A model generated the notes under the pieces. It was not told where the DNA came from, did no database searches, and worked only from the letters and a program-made list of their open reading frames with translations. The translations under genes were made by a program, and so were the position numbers. A stretch of 49,522 bases of DNA, from positions 1 through 49,522 of the forward strand of contig JAMPGX010000019.1 in assembly GCA_023663725.1 (NCBI GenBank). The letters are read 5' to 3'. Positions within the stretch are counted from its first letter, which is position 1; each line of letters begins with the position of its first letter. Below are positions 1 to 8,660 of this stretch, piece after piece. Origin of the DNA: a bacterium (GTDB lineage: Bacteria > Bacillota > Clostridia > Lachnospirales > Lachnospiraceae).

Positions 1-259
1 AATATACAATTTGCACAATTCGGTACTGGGAAAAGGCAGTTTCGCAATCGGCTATTACCCGATATATTTCACAATTATACTGATTATACTAAGAAAGACT
101 TCTCTTCGTCAATAGCTTTTATGGAGACGAAATCACCAAAAAAATGTGGATAATCCTTCCAAGCTATGATATGATGAATAATAGCAGATAAATAATATAA
201 GAGACCATGCGCTACCGTCGGCAGTACTGCGGTGTGCACGGAGAAAAGAGGTTATCATT
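1..259. other. Leader region upstream of pepF, no gene seen
   Basis: This AT-rich stretch has no coding frame I can support. It must hold the pepF promoter, but I see no clear -35/-10 pair with good spacing. An AGAGG ribosome site lies just before the pepF ATG. Confidence 0.5.
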
Positions 260-2065
260 ATGGCAAAAACACTACCTTCGAGAGATCAGGTTGCGGTAGC
301 GGACACCTGGAACCTGGATCTGATGTATGCCAGCCGCGAGGCCTGGGAGACCGATCTTGTACTGGCTCAGGAGATGGGCAAAAAGCTCTCTGGCAGAGCG
401 GGCCGCGTCTGCGCCAGCGCACAGGACTTATTTGACACCCTGCAGGAGCAGACTGAGCTATATCGCAAGCTGGGACACCTCGGCGTATACGTGAACTGCC
501 TCAGCGACCAGGACACAGCCAACGACACCCACCAGGAGATGAGCCAGCGCTACAGCAGCATCATTGCGGGCATAGGGAGCAGCACCTCCTTCATCACCCC
601 TGAGATTCTGGAGCTGGAGCCCACGCAGCTGGAGAGCTTCTATCAGCAGTGTCCCGATCTGGAAGCCTACCGGATCGACTTGGAGGATACCCTGCGCCTG
701 AAGCCCCATATTCTGTCCAAGGAGATGGAAAAGCTGCTGGCCGACGCATCCGAAATCTGCAATAATCCCGACCAGACCTACTCTATCTTCAGCAATGCCG
801 ACATGAAATTCCCCGAGGTGGAGGACGAGAATGGCGAGATGGTGCAGATCACGCATGGGCGCTTCGTGCCATTGGAGGAGTCTGCGAACCGGCGCGTCCG
901 CAGGGAGACCTTCGAGAAGCTGTACGGCGTGTACAAGCAGTACTCCCGCACGCTGGCCAGCATCTACAGCGGCCAGGTGAAGCAGCTGATCTTTCAGGCT
1001 CAGGCCCGCCACTATGACAGCACCCTGGAGGCGGCCGTGAACGCAGTCAATGTATCTCCCCAGGTATATCGAAATCTGGTGGATACCGTGAACAAGAACC
1101 TGGATAAGATGCACCGTTATGTGCGCCTGCGCAAGCGTCTGCTGGGCGTGGACGAGCTGCACATGTACGATATCTACACACCCATCATCGCCGGCGTATC
1201 CAAAAACATTCCCTTTGCCGAGGCCAAGGAGACCGTGCTGAAGGCTCTGGCGCCTCTGGGGGAGGACTACCTGCAGGTGGTGCGGGAGGGCTTTGAGAAC
1301 CGCTGGATTGACGTGTATGAGAACGAGGGCAAGCGCAGCGGTGCCTACTCCACCGGCTCCTACGACAGCTATCCCTATATCCTGCTGAACTACACGGGCA
1401 ATATGGACAATATGTTTACCCTGATCCACGAGATGGGACACTCCATGCACACCTGGCATTCCAACCATGCCCAGCCTCCCATGTACGCACACTATCGGAT
1501 CTTCGTGGCGGAGGTGGCCTCCACCTGCAACGAGATCCTGCTGATGGAGTATCTGCTGGCGCACACCACGGACAAGAAGGAAAGGGCCTATCTGCTGAAT
1601 CATTATCTGGACAGCTTCAAGGGAACCGTGTACCGTCAGACCATGTTCGCGGAGTATGAGATGATTACCAACCAGATGGCCGAGCAGGGACAAAGTCTGA
1701 CCGCCGAGGCACTGACCAAGGTATACTACGACCTGAACTGCAAGTACTATGGCCCGGACATGGTGTCCGATCCGGAGATAGGTGTGGAATGGGCGAGAAT
1801 CCCCCATTTCTACTATAATTTCTATGTGTATCAGTACGCCACCTCTTTCTCCGCTGCCGTGGCCATCGCCCGCAATATTCTCAAGGAGGGCGCGCCTGCC
1901 GTGGAGCGTTACAAGAAATTCCTCTCCGGCGGCTGCTCCATGCCACCGGTAGAGCTGCTCAAGATCGCGGGCGTGGACTTGACCACTGCACAGCCCATTC
2001 AGGATGCCCTGGACGTGTTCGGCCAGGTGATCGAAGAGTTGGAAGAGCTGACCAAAGAGGACTAG
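260..2065 (+). CDS. pepF: Oligoendopeptidase F (M3 family)
   Basis: Cytoplasmic zinc metallopeptidase of family M3B that degrades short peptides. The zinc motif HEMGH is at residues 390-394, with the expected downstream Glu in EVAS at about residue 418. The 601-residue length is normal for PepF, and the N-terminal helical region and C-terminal catalytic half are both complete. The ATG at 260 follows an AGAGG ribosome site. The gene stands alone and ends at a strong hairpin shared with the convergent gene. A very long minus-strand open frame inside it is a codon-bias shadow. The family call is firm; the exact peptide preference cannot be read from sequence. Confidence 0.95.
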   Translation: MAKTLPSRDQVAVADTWNLDLMYASREAWETDLVLAQEMGKKLSGRAGRVCASAQDLFDTLQEQTELYRKLGHLGVYVNCLSDQDTANDTHQEMSQRYSSIIAGIGSSTSFITPEILELEPTQLESFYQQCPDLEAYRIDLEDTLRLKPHILSKEMEKLLADASEICNNPDQTYSIFSNADMKFPEVEDENGEMVQITHGRFVPLEESANRRVRRETFEKLYGVYKQYSRTLASIYSGQVKQLIFQAQARHYDSTLEAAVNAVNVSPQVYRNLVDTVNKNLDKMHRYVRLRKRLLGVDELHMYDIYTPIIAGVSKNIPFAEAKETVLKALAPLGEDYLQVVREGFENRWIDVYENEGKRSGAYSTGSYDSYPYILLNYTGNMDNMFTLIHEMGHSMHTWHSNHAQPPMYAHYRIFVAEVASTCNEILLMEYLLAHTTDKKERAYLLNHYLDSFKGTVYRQTMFAEYEMITNQMAEQGQSLTAEALTKVYYDLNCKYYGPDMVSDPEIGVEWARIPHFYYNFYVYQYATSFSAAVAIARNILKEGAPAVERYKKFLSGGCSMPPVELLKIAGVDLTTAQPIQDALDVFGQVIEELEELTKED

Positions 2066-2092
2066 AAATTCATTCGCTGTCCTGTAACCATT

Positions 2093-2132
2093 CATGCCGC
2101 CGAGACACTGCTTTTAGTGTCCCGGCGGCATG
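2093..2132. terminator. Bidirectional hairpin between pepF and the ATL gene
   Basis: Near-perfect inverted repeat with arms CATGCCGCCG-a-GACACT and AGTGTC-c-CGGCGGCATG around a gctttt loop. It lies between two convergent genes. The T-tract on the plus side is weak (aaactttt), so it may stop transcription from both directions. Confidence 0.7.
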
Positions 2133-2138
2133 AAACTT

Positions 2139-2618
2139 TTAGATAAGTGAAAATAGAGCCTTTTCATAATCCTTGACATAGTATCTGATGTTCGTTCTGC
2201 CCCTGCTGATGACCGTGTGCCCCTCCTTCTCCAGCAGCTCCTTCTGGGCCAGCACCCCGCCAGGATACTTGGCGTTCAACTCGCCCCCCGCCTTGAGCGT
2301 TCTCCACCAGGGGGTCTTGTCCTCCTGCCTCTGATGGCTTGCCCATGCCGCGATGGACACAAAGACACCCGCGGTGATGGGCTCTGTGAAATCAGCCCCG
2401 CTCTGTCTGGCAAAGTACTCCCTGATCGCTCCGACCGTCAACAGCTTTCCCTCCGGGACCAGCCGCATCACCCTGTCATACTCCATCGGCGGGGCAAAAT
2501 ACATCCTGTCGCCCCCATATTTCTCGATGCTCTTCTGATCTGTGATCGTCTGAATCCTGGGCATGTCCTTGCTATCCCTCAGCATCGCGTTAAAATCCTT
2601 CTTATCCTCGTTCGCCAT
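2139..2618 (-). CDS. Alkyltransferase-like (ATL) protein, MGMT family
   Basis: Small protein with the DNA-binding fold of O6-alkylguanine-DNA alkyltransferases. The reactive Cys of the PCHR motif is replaced: residues 103-106 read PWWR. That Trp substitution is the hallmark of ATL proteins, which bind alkylated guanine and hand it to nucleotide excision repair rather than repairing it themselves. The region VPEGKLLTVGAI (about residues 54-65) is the usual start of the fold, and about 45 residues precede it. The ATG has a GGGAGG ribosome site, and a TATAAT at 2644-2639 on this strand suggests a separate promoter, though its -35 is poor. The DNA-repair role is inferred from the family. Confidence 0.85.
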   Translation of the reverse strand: MANEDKKDFNAMLRDSKDMPRIQTITDQKSIEKYGGDRMYFAPPMEYDRVMRLVPEGKLLTVGAIREYFARQSGADFTEPITAGVFVSIAAWASHQRQEDKTPWWRTLKAGGELNAKYPGGVLAQKELLEKEGHTVISRGRTNIRYYVKDYEKALFSLI

Positions 2619-2707
2619 AATCAGTTCCTCCCTGTCTCATTATATCTTTTTGTAAAAAATACCATATCAGCAGAGACAGAGCAATGAGACTGTTTAAGAT
2701 ATTTCGC

Positions 2708-3208
2708 CTAATGTAAATATAGTCTGCGCAGCAGATTTTCCTCATAGTAAGTCATGGGCGGCGTGTGGGGAAACAGCGTCGCCATCCGATATGCGTACAG
2801 CGCCACCATGCCGATACAGATTGCGGCCAGCAGCCCCACCCAGAGCTTCTGGCGGGTCTCAAACACGTATCTGTCCAGAATAAAAACCCCCGCGAGAACC
2901 AGCCAGGCATATCCAAAGGGCTGCAGCTGCCAGCTCTCGGCGAACCTCCCCTGCAGGATCAGGAGGACGCTCCTGGTCAGACCGCATCCAGGGCACGGCA
3001 GCCCCAACAGCTCCCTGCTCGGGCACAGGCCATGTCCCAGGAGACTAACCAGCGCTACAATGGCGGCCGCCGCGATCAGGCCCGTCCTGTAGCTATTCCA
3101 GTCCTGCCTGATCGCCTCTCCCATCTCTCTGCCGGTCCTGACTCTCATGCCCGCCCCCGCTCTGTCTGCCCCACCTCTCTTTTTTGGCATCTCATCAAAC
3201 CTCTTCAT
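2708..3208 (-). CDS. DUF2752 membrane protein
   Basis: Integral membrane protein with the DUF2752 signature CPGCGLTR at residues 72-79, preceded by one hydrophobic segment (about 42-58) and followed by two (about 100-116 and 122-140). The molecular function of DUF2752 is unknown. Its first ATG overlaps the stop of the upstream gene (ATGA), suggesting translational coupling. However, the ATG at 3190 has a better ribosome site (AGAGG, 9 nt away), so the true protein may begin with MPKKRGG and be six residues shorter. It appears co-transcribed with the two genes upstream of it. Confidence 0.85.
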   Translation of the reverse strand: MKRFDEMPKKRGGADRAGAGMRVRTGREMGEAIRQDWNSYRTGLIAAAAIVALVSLLGHGLCPSRELLGLPCPGCGLTRSVLLILQGRFAESWQLQPFGYAWLVLAGVFILDRYVFETRQKLWVGLLAAICIGMVALYAYRMATLFPHTPPMTYYEENLLRRLYLH

Positions 3209-3900
3209 CTATCCGCATGAGTTCTTCTGTACTGAACCATAAACCCGTCAAAGCCCTCGTAAGAGCCATTGGTGAGAAATATCCTCTTCCCCTCTGCGTC
3301 ATGAAAAATATACAGATAATTGCTCTGCTTATATCCCCCGATCTCACACCATCTGTACTCGGTATCCCTCCTGCCCCTTCTCACTGTCACCCCGCTGGGC
3401 GAGTAATATACTTCGCAGCCAAAAGTATTCAGAAGCCAGACGAACAACACGACAATTCCCGCCACAACTCCCAGCAGGACCGCAAAGCTGCCCACAGTCT
3501 CCGGATCAGTAAACGCGCCGTCCGCCGCAGCCAGAGGTGTAACCACCAGCACCATCGCACAAATCAATACCAGCAGAAACAGGATGATCGCCCGAAGCCC
3601 CGTCGCCATTCTCACTACGCCCTCATCAGTCGTATCGGTGCTGTCGTCCCACTCCGCAGCCTCAGACACATCATTCATCCACTCGTCATCCTGCTGTTCT
3701 TTCTCATGACGCTCCTGCAGATATTTTTTATCCTGCTTCTTCTGGTTCATCTCCTGGATTCCCCCTACGACGGCAATCCCCACGGCAAACACGATATAGA
3801 TGCCCACCTCCCAGGCGATCTCCGCCTCCCCTGAGATCAGCATATATCCTGCAAAAGCCGCCGCTACAACGAATATAACCACACCTATTTTTTTAGACAT
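3205..3900 (-). CDS. Membrane protein of unknown function
   Basis: About 231 residues. Two hydrophobic segments near the N-terminus (about 5-22 and 29-46) are followed by a charged Lys/Gln/Glu-rich stretch, two more hydrophobic segments near 103-122 and 135-157, and a soluble C-terminal part resembling a small PH-like beta domain (VTVRRGRRDTEY, then YLYIFHDAEGKRIFL). I recognise no named family. The longer frame to 3933 overlaps the PHP gene by ATGA, but the ATG at 3900 has GGGGAG seven nucleotides upstream and is the likelier start. It sits in a three-gene operon between the PHP hydrolase and the DUF2752 gene. Confidence 0.8.
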   Translation of the reverse strand: MSKKIGVVIFVVAAAFAGYMLISGEAEIAWEVGIYIVFAVGIAVVGGIQEMNQKKQDKKYLQERHEKEQQDDEWMNDVSEAAEWDDSTDTTDEGVVRMATGLRAIILFLLVLICAMVLVVTPLAAADGAFTDPETVGSFAVLLGVVAGIVVLFVWLLNTFGCEVYYSPSGVTVRRGRRDTEYRWCEIGGYKQSNYLYIFHDAEGKRIFLTNGSYEGFDGFMVQYRRTHADR

Positions 3901-3929
3901 CTCTTTTCTCCCCTCAGCAGTATAAGCGC

Positions 3930-4622
3930 TCATTCCATGATCTGACCGTAACCCAGATATTTGACTTCCCTGGCCCGCACCATCTCCAGATAGTCTGTGG
4001 CCTCTATCACTCTTCGGGGAACCTCCACACCGCTGCCAAAGAGCCCCTGCGCGCGATGAGAATCTGACCCCGCCGTTCCCGGCAAACCATACATCATAGC
4101 ATATATCCTGGCCCGGTCATTCATCTCCGGCTGCCCAAGCTGCGCGCCATTGATCACCTCCACGCCGTCCACATCGCGGGGAAACAGCCGGATATAATCA
4201 ATATAGTCCCGCTCCCGAAAAGGATGTGCGTGGATGATAAATCCCCCGTCCTCATGCATCAGCGCGAACGCTCTCCTGGCGTCCTCGCGGTCGATATCCT
4301 CATGCTCAAGCAGCCACTGCTTATCCAGATTATAGACCAGGAAATCCGCCCCATGCACCCCGTATTCAAAGCCGAAGAAGACATCCAGTCCTATCCTATC
4401 CCCCTCTTGTCTGGCATGCTCATACCCCAGGCAAAACAGTTCGATCCGTTCCCGCCATGGCAGGTCTCTGGGCACTGCCGAATTTCCGTTAAAAAAATGA
4501 TCTGTGACAAATATTCCTGTGTATCCCAACTCCTTATGCGCCTGGGCCATCTCCACTCCCGAAGCGCTGGCACATGCGCTGCCCTCACAGGTGTGCATGT
4601 GCGTCTCATACCGATATCCCAT
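3930..4622 (-). CDS. PHP-domain metal-dependent phosphoesterase
   Basis: Polymerase and histidinol phosphatase (PHP) superfamily enzyme. Metal-ligand motifs appear in the expected order: HMH at 8-10, TDH at 40-42, FGFEYG at about 83-88, HAHP at 131-134 and SDSH at 186-189. All metal positions look intact, so it should be an active phosphoesterase. The substrate is not readable; relatives act on histidinol phosphate, nucleotides or phosphosugars. The ATG has a GGGGA ribosome site. It is the first gene of a three-gene operon with two membrane proteins and has a strong promoter at 4697-4725. Confidence 0.9.
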   Translation of the reverse strand: MGYRYETHMHTCEGSACASASGVEMAQAHKELGYTGIFVTDHFFNGNSAVPRDLPWRERIELFCLGYEHARQEGDRIGLDVFFGFEYGVHGADFLVYNLDKQWLLEHEDIDREDARRAFALMHEDGGFIIHAHPFRERDYIDYIRLFPRDVDGVEVINGAQLGQPEMNDRARIYAMMYGLPGTAGSDSHRAQGLFGSGVEVPRRVIEATDYLEMVRAREVKYLGYGQIME

Positions 4623-4696
4623 ATCAAATCCCCATATCCACCGTAAATTCGCGGCCTGTGCCGCGTGCCGGAGATGCCCTCCGCCTTATCCTCACC

Positions 4697-4725
4697 ATTA
4701 TAGCAGAGAGAAAAACGAATGTAAA
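4697..4725 (-). promoter_or_regulatory. Promoter of the PHP operon
   Basis: On the minus strand the -35 is TTTACA (4725-4720) and the -10 is TATAAT (4702-4697), separated by 17 nt. It lies 75 nt upstream of the PHP gene and points at it. Confidence 0.75.
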
Positions 4726-4747
4726 CCACAACGCAGCACATTAAGCA

Positions 4748-4777
4748 TTGCGCAAACCGGCCAGGCAGTGGTACAAT
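4748..4777 (+). promoter_or_regulatory. Promoter of the CbiE/CbiT-like gene
   Basis: A -35 TTGCGC (4748-4753) and -10 TACAAT (4772-4777) with an 18-nt spacer precede the gene start at 4844. The pair diverges from the PHP promoter 22 bp away. Confidence 0.6.
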
Positions 4778-4843
4778 ATGCGTAAGAGATGGGCCATGTC
4801 CGTCCAACCAAGCGAACGCATCACAGACAAGGGGGAATCACCT

Positions 4844-5755
4844 ATGGAAAAACAGCTTTTTACCAACGACGTAATCTTATCCTGGCTACAGTATTATTCC
4901 CAGAACACAGCCATCGACCTGGAACATGTGAAGATTATTGATATCACCAAGAAAAATAAGAATGTGATTCCCACCGTGGAAGCACATAAGACCACGCTGG
5001 TATTCACCAACGCCGGAATCAACGATATCTTCTACCGGCTGTGGAACGCGGGGTTGGGAGAGTGTGAAGTGTGGTACAATGAGGGCTCGGACCCCTGCGG
5101 ACCAATCCTGCACAAGCAGATCAAGGACATGATCGACAGGGGCATCAACGCCTCCGCCGGAATGCTGATCCTCAATCCCAATGCCCGCAATACCGCCAAG
5201 ATCGGACTGAGCAATGAACTGCTGCAGAGGGGCTCGATTCAGTATGTGGGCAGCGAGATCCGCGCCATCATCCTGAATAAGATGGCAGTGGACCCCCAGG
5301 ATGATCTGGTGGTGATCGGCGGCGAGAGCATTGCCATAGAAGCGGCGCTGATCGCCGCGGAGGGCTCGGTCACCGCCGTAGAGTACAGTCGGGCTGACCG
5401 AACCACTCTGGAGGACAATGTGGCTCATTTCGATCTGCACAATGTAAGGATCATCGACCATGTGGACGCCGAGAGCATGAAGGACAGCCCCGTGCCCTCT
5501 TTGGTATTTCTGGTAGCCTCGGCCAGCACCGACCAGGAGCTGGCATGTCTGACTGCCATCAATCCAAACATCAATGTGGTGATATACACCCTGGATTTCA
5601 AGGCCGCCGCCAGCCTGCCGGCCACCTTGAACGCGCTGGGACTGGATGATGTGGATACGATTCAGGTATCTGTGTCCAAGCTGGGCAGCAACAACACCTT
5701 CAAGACCGCTCCCGCCCCCTGGATCATCACGGCTAGGACCAGAGAGAATGGCTGA
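4844..5755 (+). CDS. Orphan CbiE/CbiT-like methyltransferase homologue
   Basis: 303 residues that read like the C-terminal part of CbiE followed by CbiT, the precorrin-6Y/cobalt-precorrin methyltransferase pair. VGSEIRAIILNKMAV (about 135-149) matches the segment before the CbiT fold, and VSVSKLGSNNTFKTAPAPWIIT matches its C-terminal end. The SAM-binding loop is altered: IGGESIAIEAAL at 158-169 replaces the usual GAGTGSVSIEAA. The start at 4844 has GGGGGAA six nucleotides upstream; a longer frame begins inside the promoter and is not used. No other cobalamin gene is nearby. It may be a diverged protein that no longer methylates corrinoids. Homology is moderately sure; function is open. Confidence 0.7.
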   Translation: MEKQLFTNDVILSWLQYYSQNTAIDLEHVKIIDITKKNKNVIPTVEAHKTTLVFTNAGINDIFYRLWNAGLGECEVWYNEGSDPCGPILHKQIKDMIDRGINASAGMLILNPNARNTAKIGLSNELLQRGSIQYVGSEIRAIILNKMAVDPQDDLVVIGGESIAIEAALIAAEGSVTAVEYSRADRTTLEDNVAHFDLHNVRIIDHVDAESMKDSPVPSLVFLVASASTDQELACLTAINPNINVVIYTLDFKAAASLPATLNALGLDDVDTIQVSVSKLGSNNTFKTAPAPWIITARTRENG

Positions 5756-5777
5756 TCCTGTCTTTTAACATAGCAAA

Positions 5778-5820
5778 ACCCCTCGTTTGCATCCACAGTC
5801 AGGATGTAAACGGGGGATTT
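5778..5820. terminator. Bidirectional terminator
   Basis: Inverted repeat with arms around CCCCTCGTTTGCATCC and GGATGTAAACGGGGG (one G-T wobble). It is followed by ATTTCTT on the plus strand and by TTTTG on the minus strand. It lies between two convergent genes. Confidence 0.8.
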
Positions 5821-5852
5821 CTTAAGCTTCTTCTTTATTTTTCTTCTGACAT

Positions 5853-7394
5853 TTATTCCTCCCGCCGGATAAGGACTGCATACTGGCCATATTGCTGACG
5901 CAGATAGTGATCCGAATCAGATAATCCCATCAGTTCCACGACCTTGTCCGCATAACTGCTGTAACATACCGCGACCTCAGCCTTCCAGTCTGCGGTGTCG
6001 CTGTTTGGCTCTCCCAGATGTATCTCATCCTTCAGCTCCCCTGTGCTCCAGTTGTAGGAGTACATTTTCTTGCGTCCGTGCACCTCCAGCCAACATTCCA
6101 GTGCCAGATTGAACTCCTCATCCACATAAGCGCCTATTATTTGGTCTTCCTCCGATGTATTGTTCAGGATATAGCTCAAGTATTCCTGAATCAACTCCCC
6201 ATCCTCGGCATAGGCGCGCGCCCTCTCCCTGGCATCCGGCAAATGCATGAGTACCAGCGCAGCCAGAACCAGCACATATACCCTTCGCCGCAGCTTGTCC
6301 GACGACAGCATATGGTATCCGACAAATACGAACAACGCGGCATAGCCGATGATGAAGGGGATAATATAGCGCTCCCACATCAGGCTCTTGGAGTGCGCGA
6401 TCAGTTGCGTTCCCATCACATAACAGCTAATGAGACCAAATCCGGCATAGTACTTTAGTTTACCCTTGTCCACTACCTGACAGCATACGATTACCATCAG
6501 GGTCATCATGGCGGCAAACCAAACATAATTGGACATGCATTCAGTCAGGGAATATTTTATGCCCCAGAGATAGGTTCTCAGAGAAATGCCTTTATGGAAG
6601 CCGGCATAACTCACTTTGTCCACGCCCACCCGAAACAGTAGCATATAGAGATTGGCCAAAAAGCCTGTCACTATGATACTATATGTCACGGCGCCGCTCC
6701 CAAGGCATTTCAGCCACAGTCCCTTTCGGCTGTCCCGATCTGGAAGCAGTCTTTCGCGCGCCGTATATTCCAGCCAGTACTTTATCGCTCCAAACGCCGG
6801 TATCATCAGCACAAAGCTCTCCTTCTCCAGACTGCACAGAAGAATGACCGCCGCAATCAGCAGATTGTATCCGACGTGCCGGAACCTTTGACGGTAATAC
6901 TGGCGTGCTGTCAGATAGAGCACGACGGCACACAACAGCAGCCCCGTATTCTCCTGGTTAGCGCTTCTATACCAGGGAGTGATCTGGGGTCCCACCATGA
7001 TCACAGCGGCAAACAGAAAGCTGATGTGCCCCTTCTGCCGCAGATAATAACCCGTCATATAGAGCAGATAAAAGGTGATAACCCCCATGACTGCCTTGTA
7101 TACATTCCAGGCCAATAAGTCGCTCCCCATCACAGCAGTCCCCGCTACCCGCTCCACCCAGTATAGCGGACGGTAACGGATATTCAGATCATTGATGATA
7201 TATGCCCGTACCTGCTCGAACAGATTGGCGCCATGCGTCAGCGAATACTCGATCCGCACCAGCTCGTGATCGTCCGCGAAATGATATCCTGACCATATCG
7301 TCCTGGTCGATATGAGCATTACATAGACAAACAACAAGCCTCCCAACAGAGCTATCGCCCGCTCATAACATGGTTTTCCCACTCTCTTGTGCAT
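5853..7394 (-). CDS. Polytopic membrane protein, GT-C glycosyltransferase-like
   Basis: About 513 residues with an N-terminal membrane helix, then an acidic motif FADDHE in the first external loop, roughly ten further hydrophobic segments, and a soluble C-terminal part of about 120 residues. An acidic pair after the first helix is typical of GT-C enzymes that use polyprenyl-phosphate sugars, but overall similarity is low and the call is tentative. The ATG at 7394 has GGAGG seven nucleotides upstream and is preferred over the ATG at 7418. It follows ddl by 36 nt as the last gene of the envelope run and ends at a bidirectional terminator. Confidence 0.7.
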   Translation of the reverse strand: MHKRVGKPCYERAIALLGGLLFVYVMLISTRTIWSGYHFADDHELVRIEYSLTHGANLFEQVRAYIINDLNIRYRPLYWVERVAGTAVMGSDLLAWNVYKAVMGVITFYLLYMTGYYLRQKGHISFLFAAVIMVGPQITPWYRSANQENTGLLLCAVVLYLTARQYYRQRFRHVGYNLLIAAVILLCSLEKESFVLMIPAFGAIKYWLEYTARERLLPDRDSRKGLWLKCLGSGAVTYSIIVTGFLANLYMLLFRVGVDKVSYAGFHKGISLRTYLWGIKYSLTECMSNYVWFAAMMTLMVIVCCQVVDKGKLKYYAGFGLISCYVMGTQLIAHSKSLMWERYIIPFIIGYAALFVFVGYHMLSSDKLRRRVYVLVLAALVLMHLPDARERARAYAEDGELIQEYLSYILNNTSEEDQIIGAYVDEEFNLALECWLEVHGRKKMYSYNWSTGELKDEIHLGEPNSDTADWKAEVAVCYSSYADKVVELMGLSDSDHYLRQQYGQYAVLIRREE

Positions 7395-7430
7395 CCTGCC
7401 ACCTCCGTACTGCCCCATGGGGGAGCATTC

Positions 7431-8630
7431 TCATGAATTGTGATTGAGCTTGCTCCCCTTGGCTCCCTTGCTTCCGCCCAGCTTCACTCCGGCCAACACA
7501 TTGGTCTCAAAGGAGAAAGTCAGCTTCTCATTCTCCCGATGGCGCTTCAGAGCCAACTGTATCATGCGCTCCAACAGCTGAGGATACTTCAGGCCCAGCG
7601 GCTCCCAGAGGTAAAAGGCCAGAGAGCCGGGGATCGTATTGATCTCGTTCAGATATACGCGGTCCGTCTCCTTGTCGATCATAAAGTCAATGCGGGCCAC
7701 GCCGCTGCAGCCCAGGCACTGGAATGCCTTCACCGCCATCTGGCGGATCTCCTCCCTGCGCTCCGGAGAGATATTCGCCGGTATAGCGCGGCTCAGGCTG
7801 GCCATACCCTTGGAGCCGCCCTTGCCCCCTCCCACATATTTGTCCTCATAGGTCAGGATATCCTCCGCGTTCAGAGGTTCCTCACACTCGGAGGCCTCCG
7901 CCTCCAGTTCATCCCCCAGCACGGCGCAGTTGATCTCCTTAAGCTGCTGAATCGCAGGCTCCACCAGCACCTTCTGGGCAAAGGTGAAGGCCAGGCTGAG
8001 CGCCTCCTCCAGAGCTGCCCTGTCGGAAGCCTTGCTGATGCCCACGCTGGAGCCGAGATTGATGGGCTTGACGATGACAGGATAGGGGAATTTCGCCTCG
8101 ATCCGCTCCAGCAGCCGCTCCACATCCGCGAAATCCGTCAGATTACAGCACAGGCAATCCAGCACCGGTATATCGTTGTCCTTGAACACGGTCTTCATCA
8201 CATATTTGTTCATACCCACCGCCGAGGAGAGCACATCGCAGCCCACATAGGGCAGTCCCAGAGTCTGTAGATAACCCTGCAGGGTGCCGTCCTCCACATT
8301 GGTCCCATGCACAATCGGAAAGACCACATCAACGCTGCTAAGGACATTGCTGCCGAACTTTTTCATGGGATAGCGCACGAGATTGACTCTTCCATCCTCC
8401 CGAAGCAGCAGTACCCGCGTGCTTTCCTTAAGCAGCGCCGGAATATCTCTGTAGCGCTCGATGTCGCCCATCTGCTCCCCCGTGTAGAATTCGCCCTCCT
8501 TGGTCATATACAGAGGAATCACCTCATATTTGTCCCTGTCGATATACTCGCAGGCCTGCAGCGCTGAGATAATGGATATCTCATGCTCCACGCTCCTGCC
8601 CCCGAATAACACTGCCAACTTAATCTTCAT
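7431..8630 (-). CDS. ddl: D-alanine--D-alanine ligase
   Basis: ATP-grasp ligase that joins two D-alanines for peptidoglycan. GGRSVEHEISI (10-20) is the Ddl N-terminal signature, KPINLGSSVG (188-197) belongs to the nucleotide-binding core, and NEINTIPGS (328-336) carries metal ligands. The EDKY segment at 262-265 has the Lys-Tyr expected of dipeptide-forming Ddl and not the His of VanA-type depsipeptide ligases. At 399 residues it is longer than the usual 310-360, owing to an insertion near 240-258 and a Lys-rich tail. It follows the MurF-type gene by 30 nt, placing product and consumer of D-Ala-D-Ala in one transcript. Confidence 0.92.
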   Translation of the reverse strand: MKIKLAVLFGGRSVEHEISIISALQACEYIDRDKYEVIPLYMTKEGEFYTGEQMGDIERYRDIPALLKESTRVLLLREDGRVNLVRYPMKKFGSNVLSSVDVVFPIVHGTNVEDGTLQGYLQTLGLPYVGCDVLSSAVGMNKYVMKTVFKDNDIPVLDCLCCNLTDFADVERLLERIEAKFPYPVIVKPINLGSSVGISKASDRAALEEALSLAFTFAQKVLVEPAIQQLKEINCAVLGDELEAEASECEEPLNAEDILTYEDKYVGGGKGGSKGMASLSRAIPANISPERREEIRQMAVKAFQCLGCSGVARIDFMIDKETDRVYLNEINTIPGSLAFYLWEPLGLKYPQLLERMIQLALKRHRENEKLTFSFETNVLAGVKLGGSKGAKGSKLNHNS

Positions 8631-8660
8631 GATCTATTCATTCCTTTCCTACTGCAAAGC

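Noticed and set aside
458-2095. 545-codon open frame on the minus strand inside pepF
   Set aside because: It is antiparallel to a clear zinc peptidase gene, has no recognisable motifs and has a low-complexity His/Leu/Gln-rich composition typical of a codon-bias shadow.
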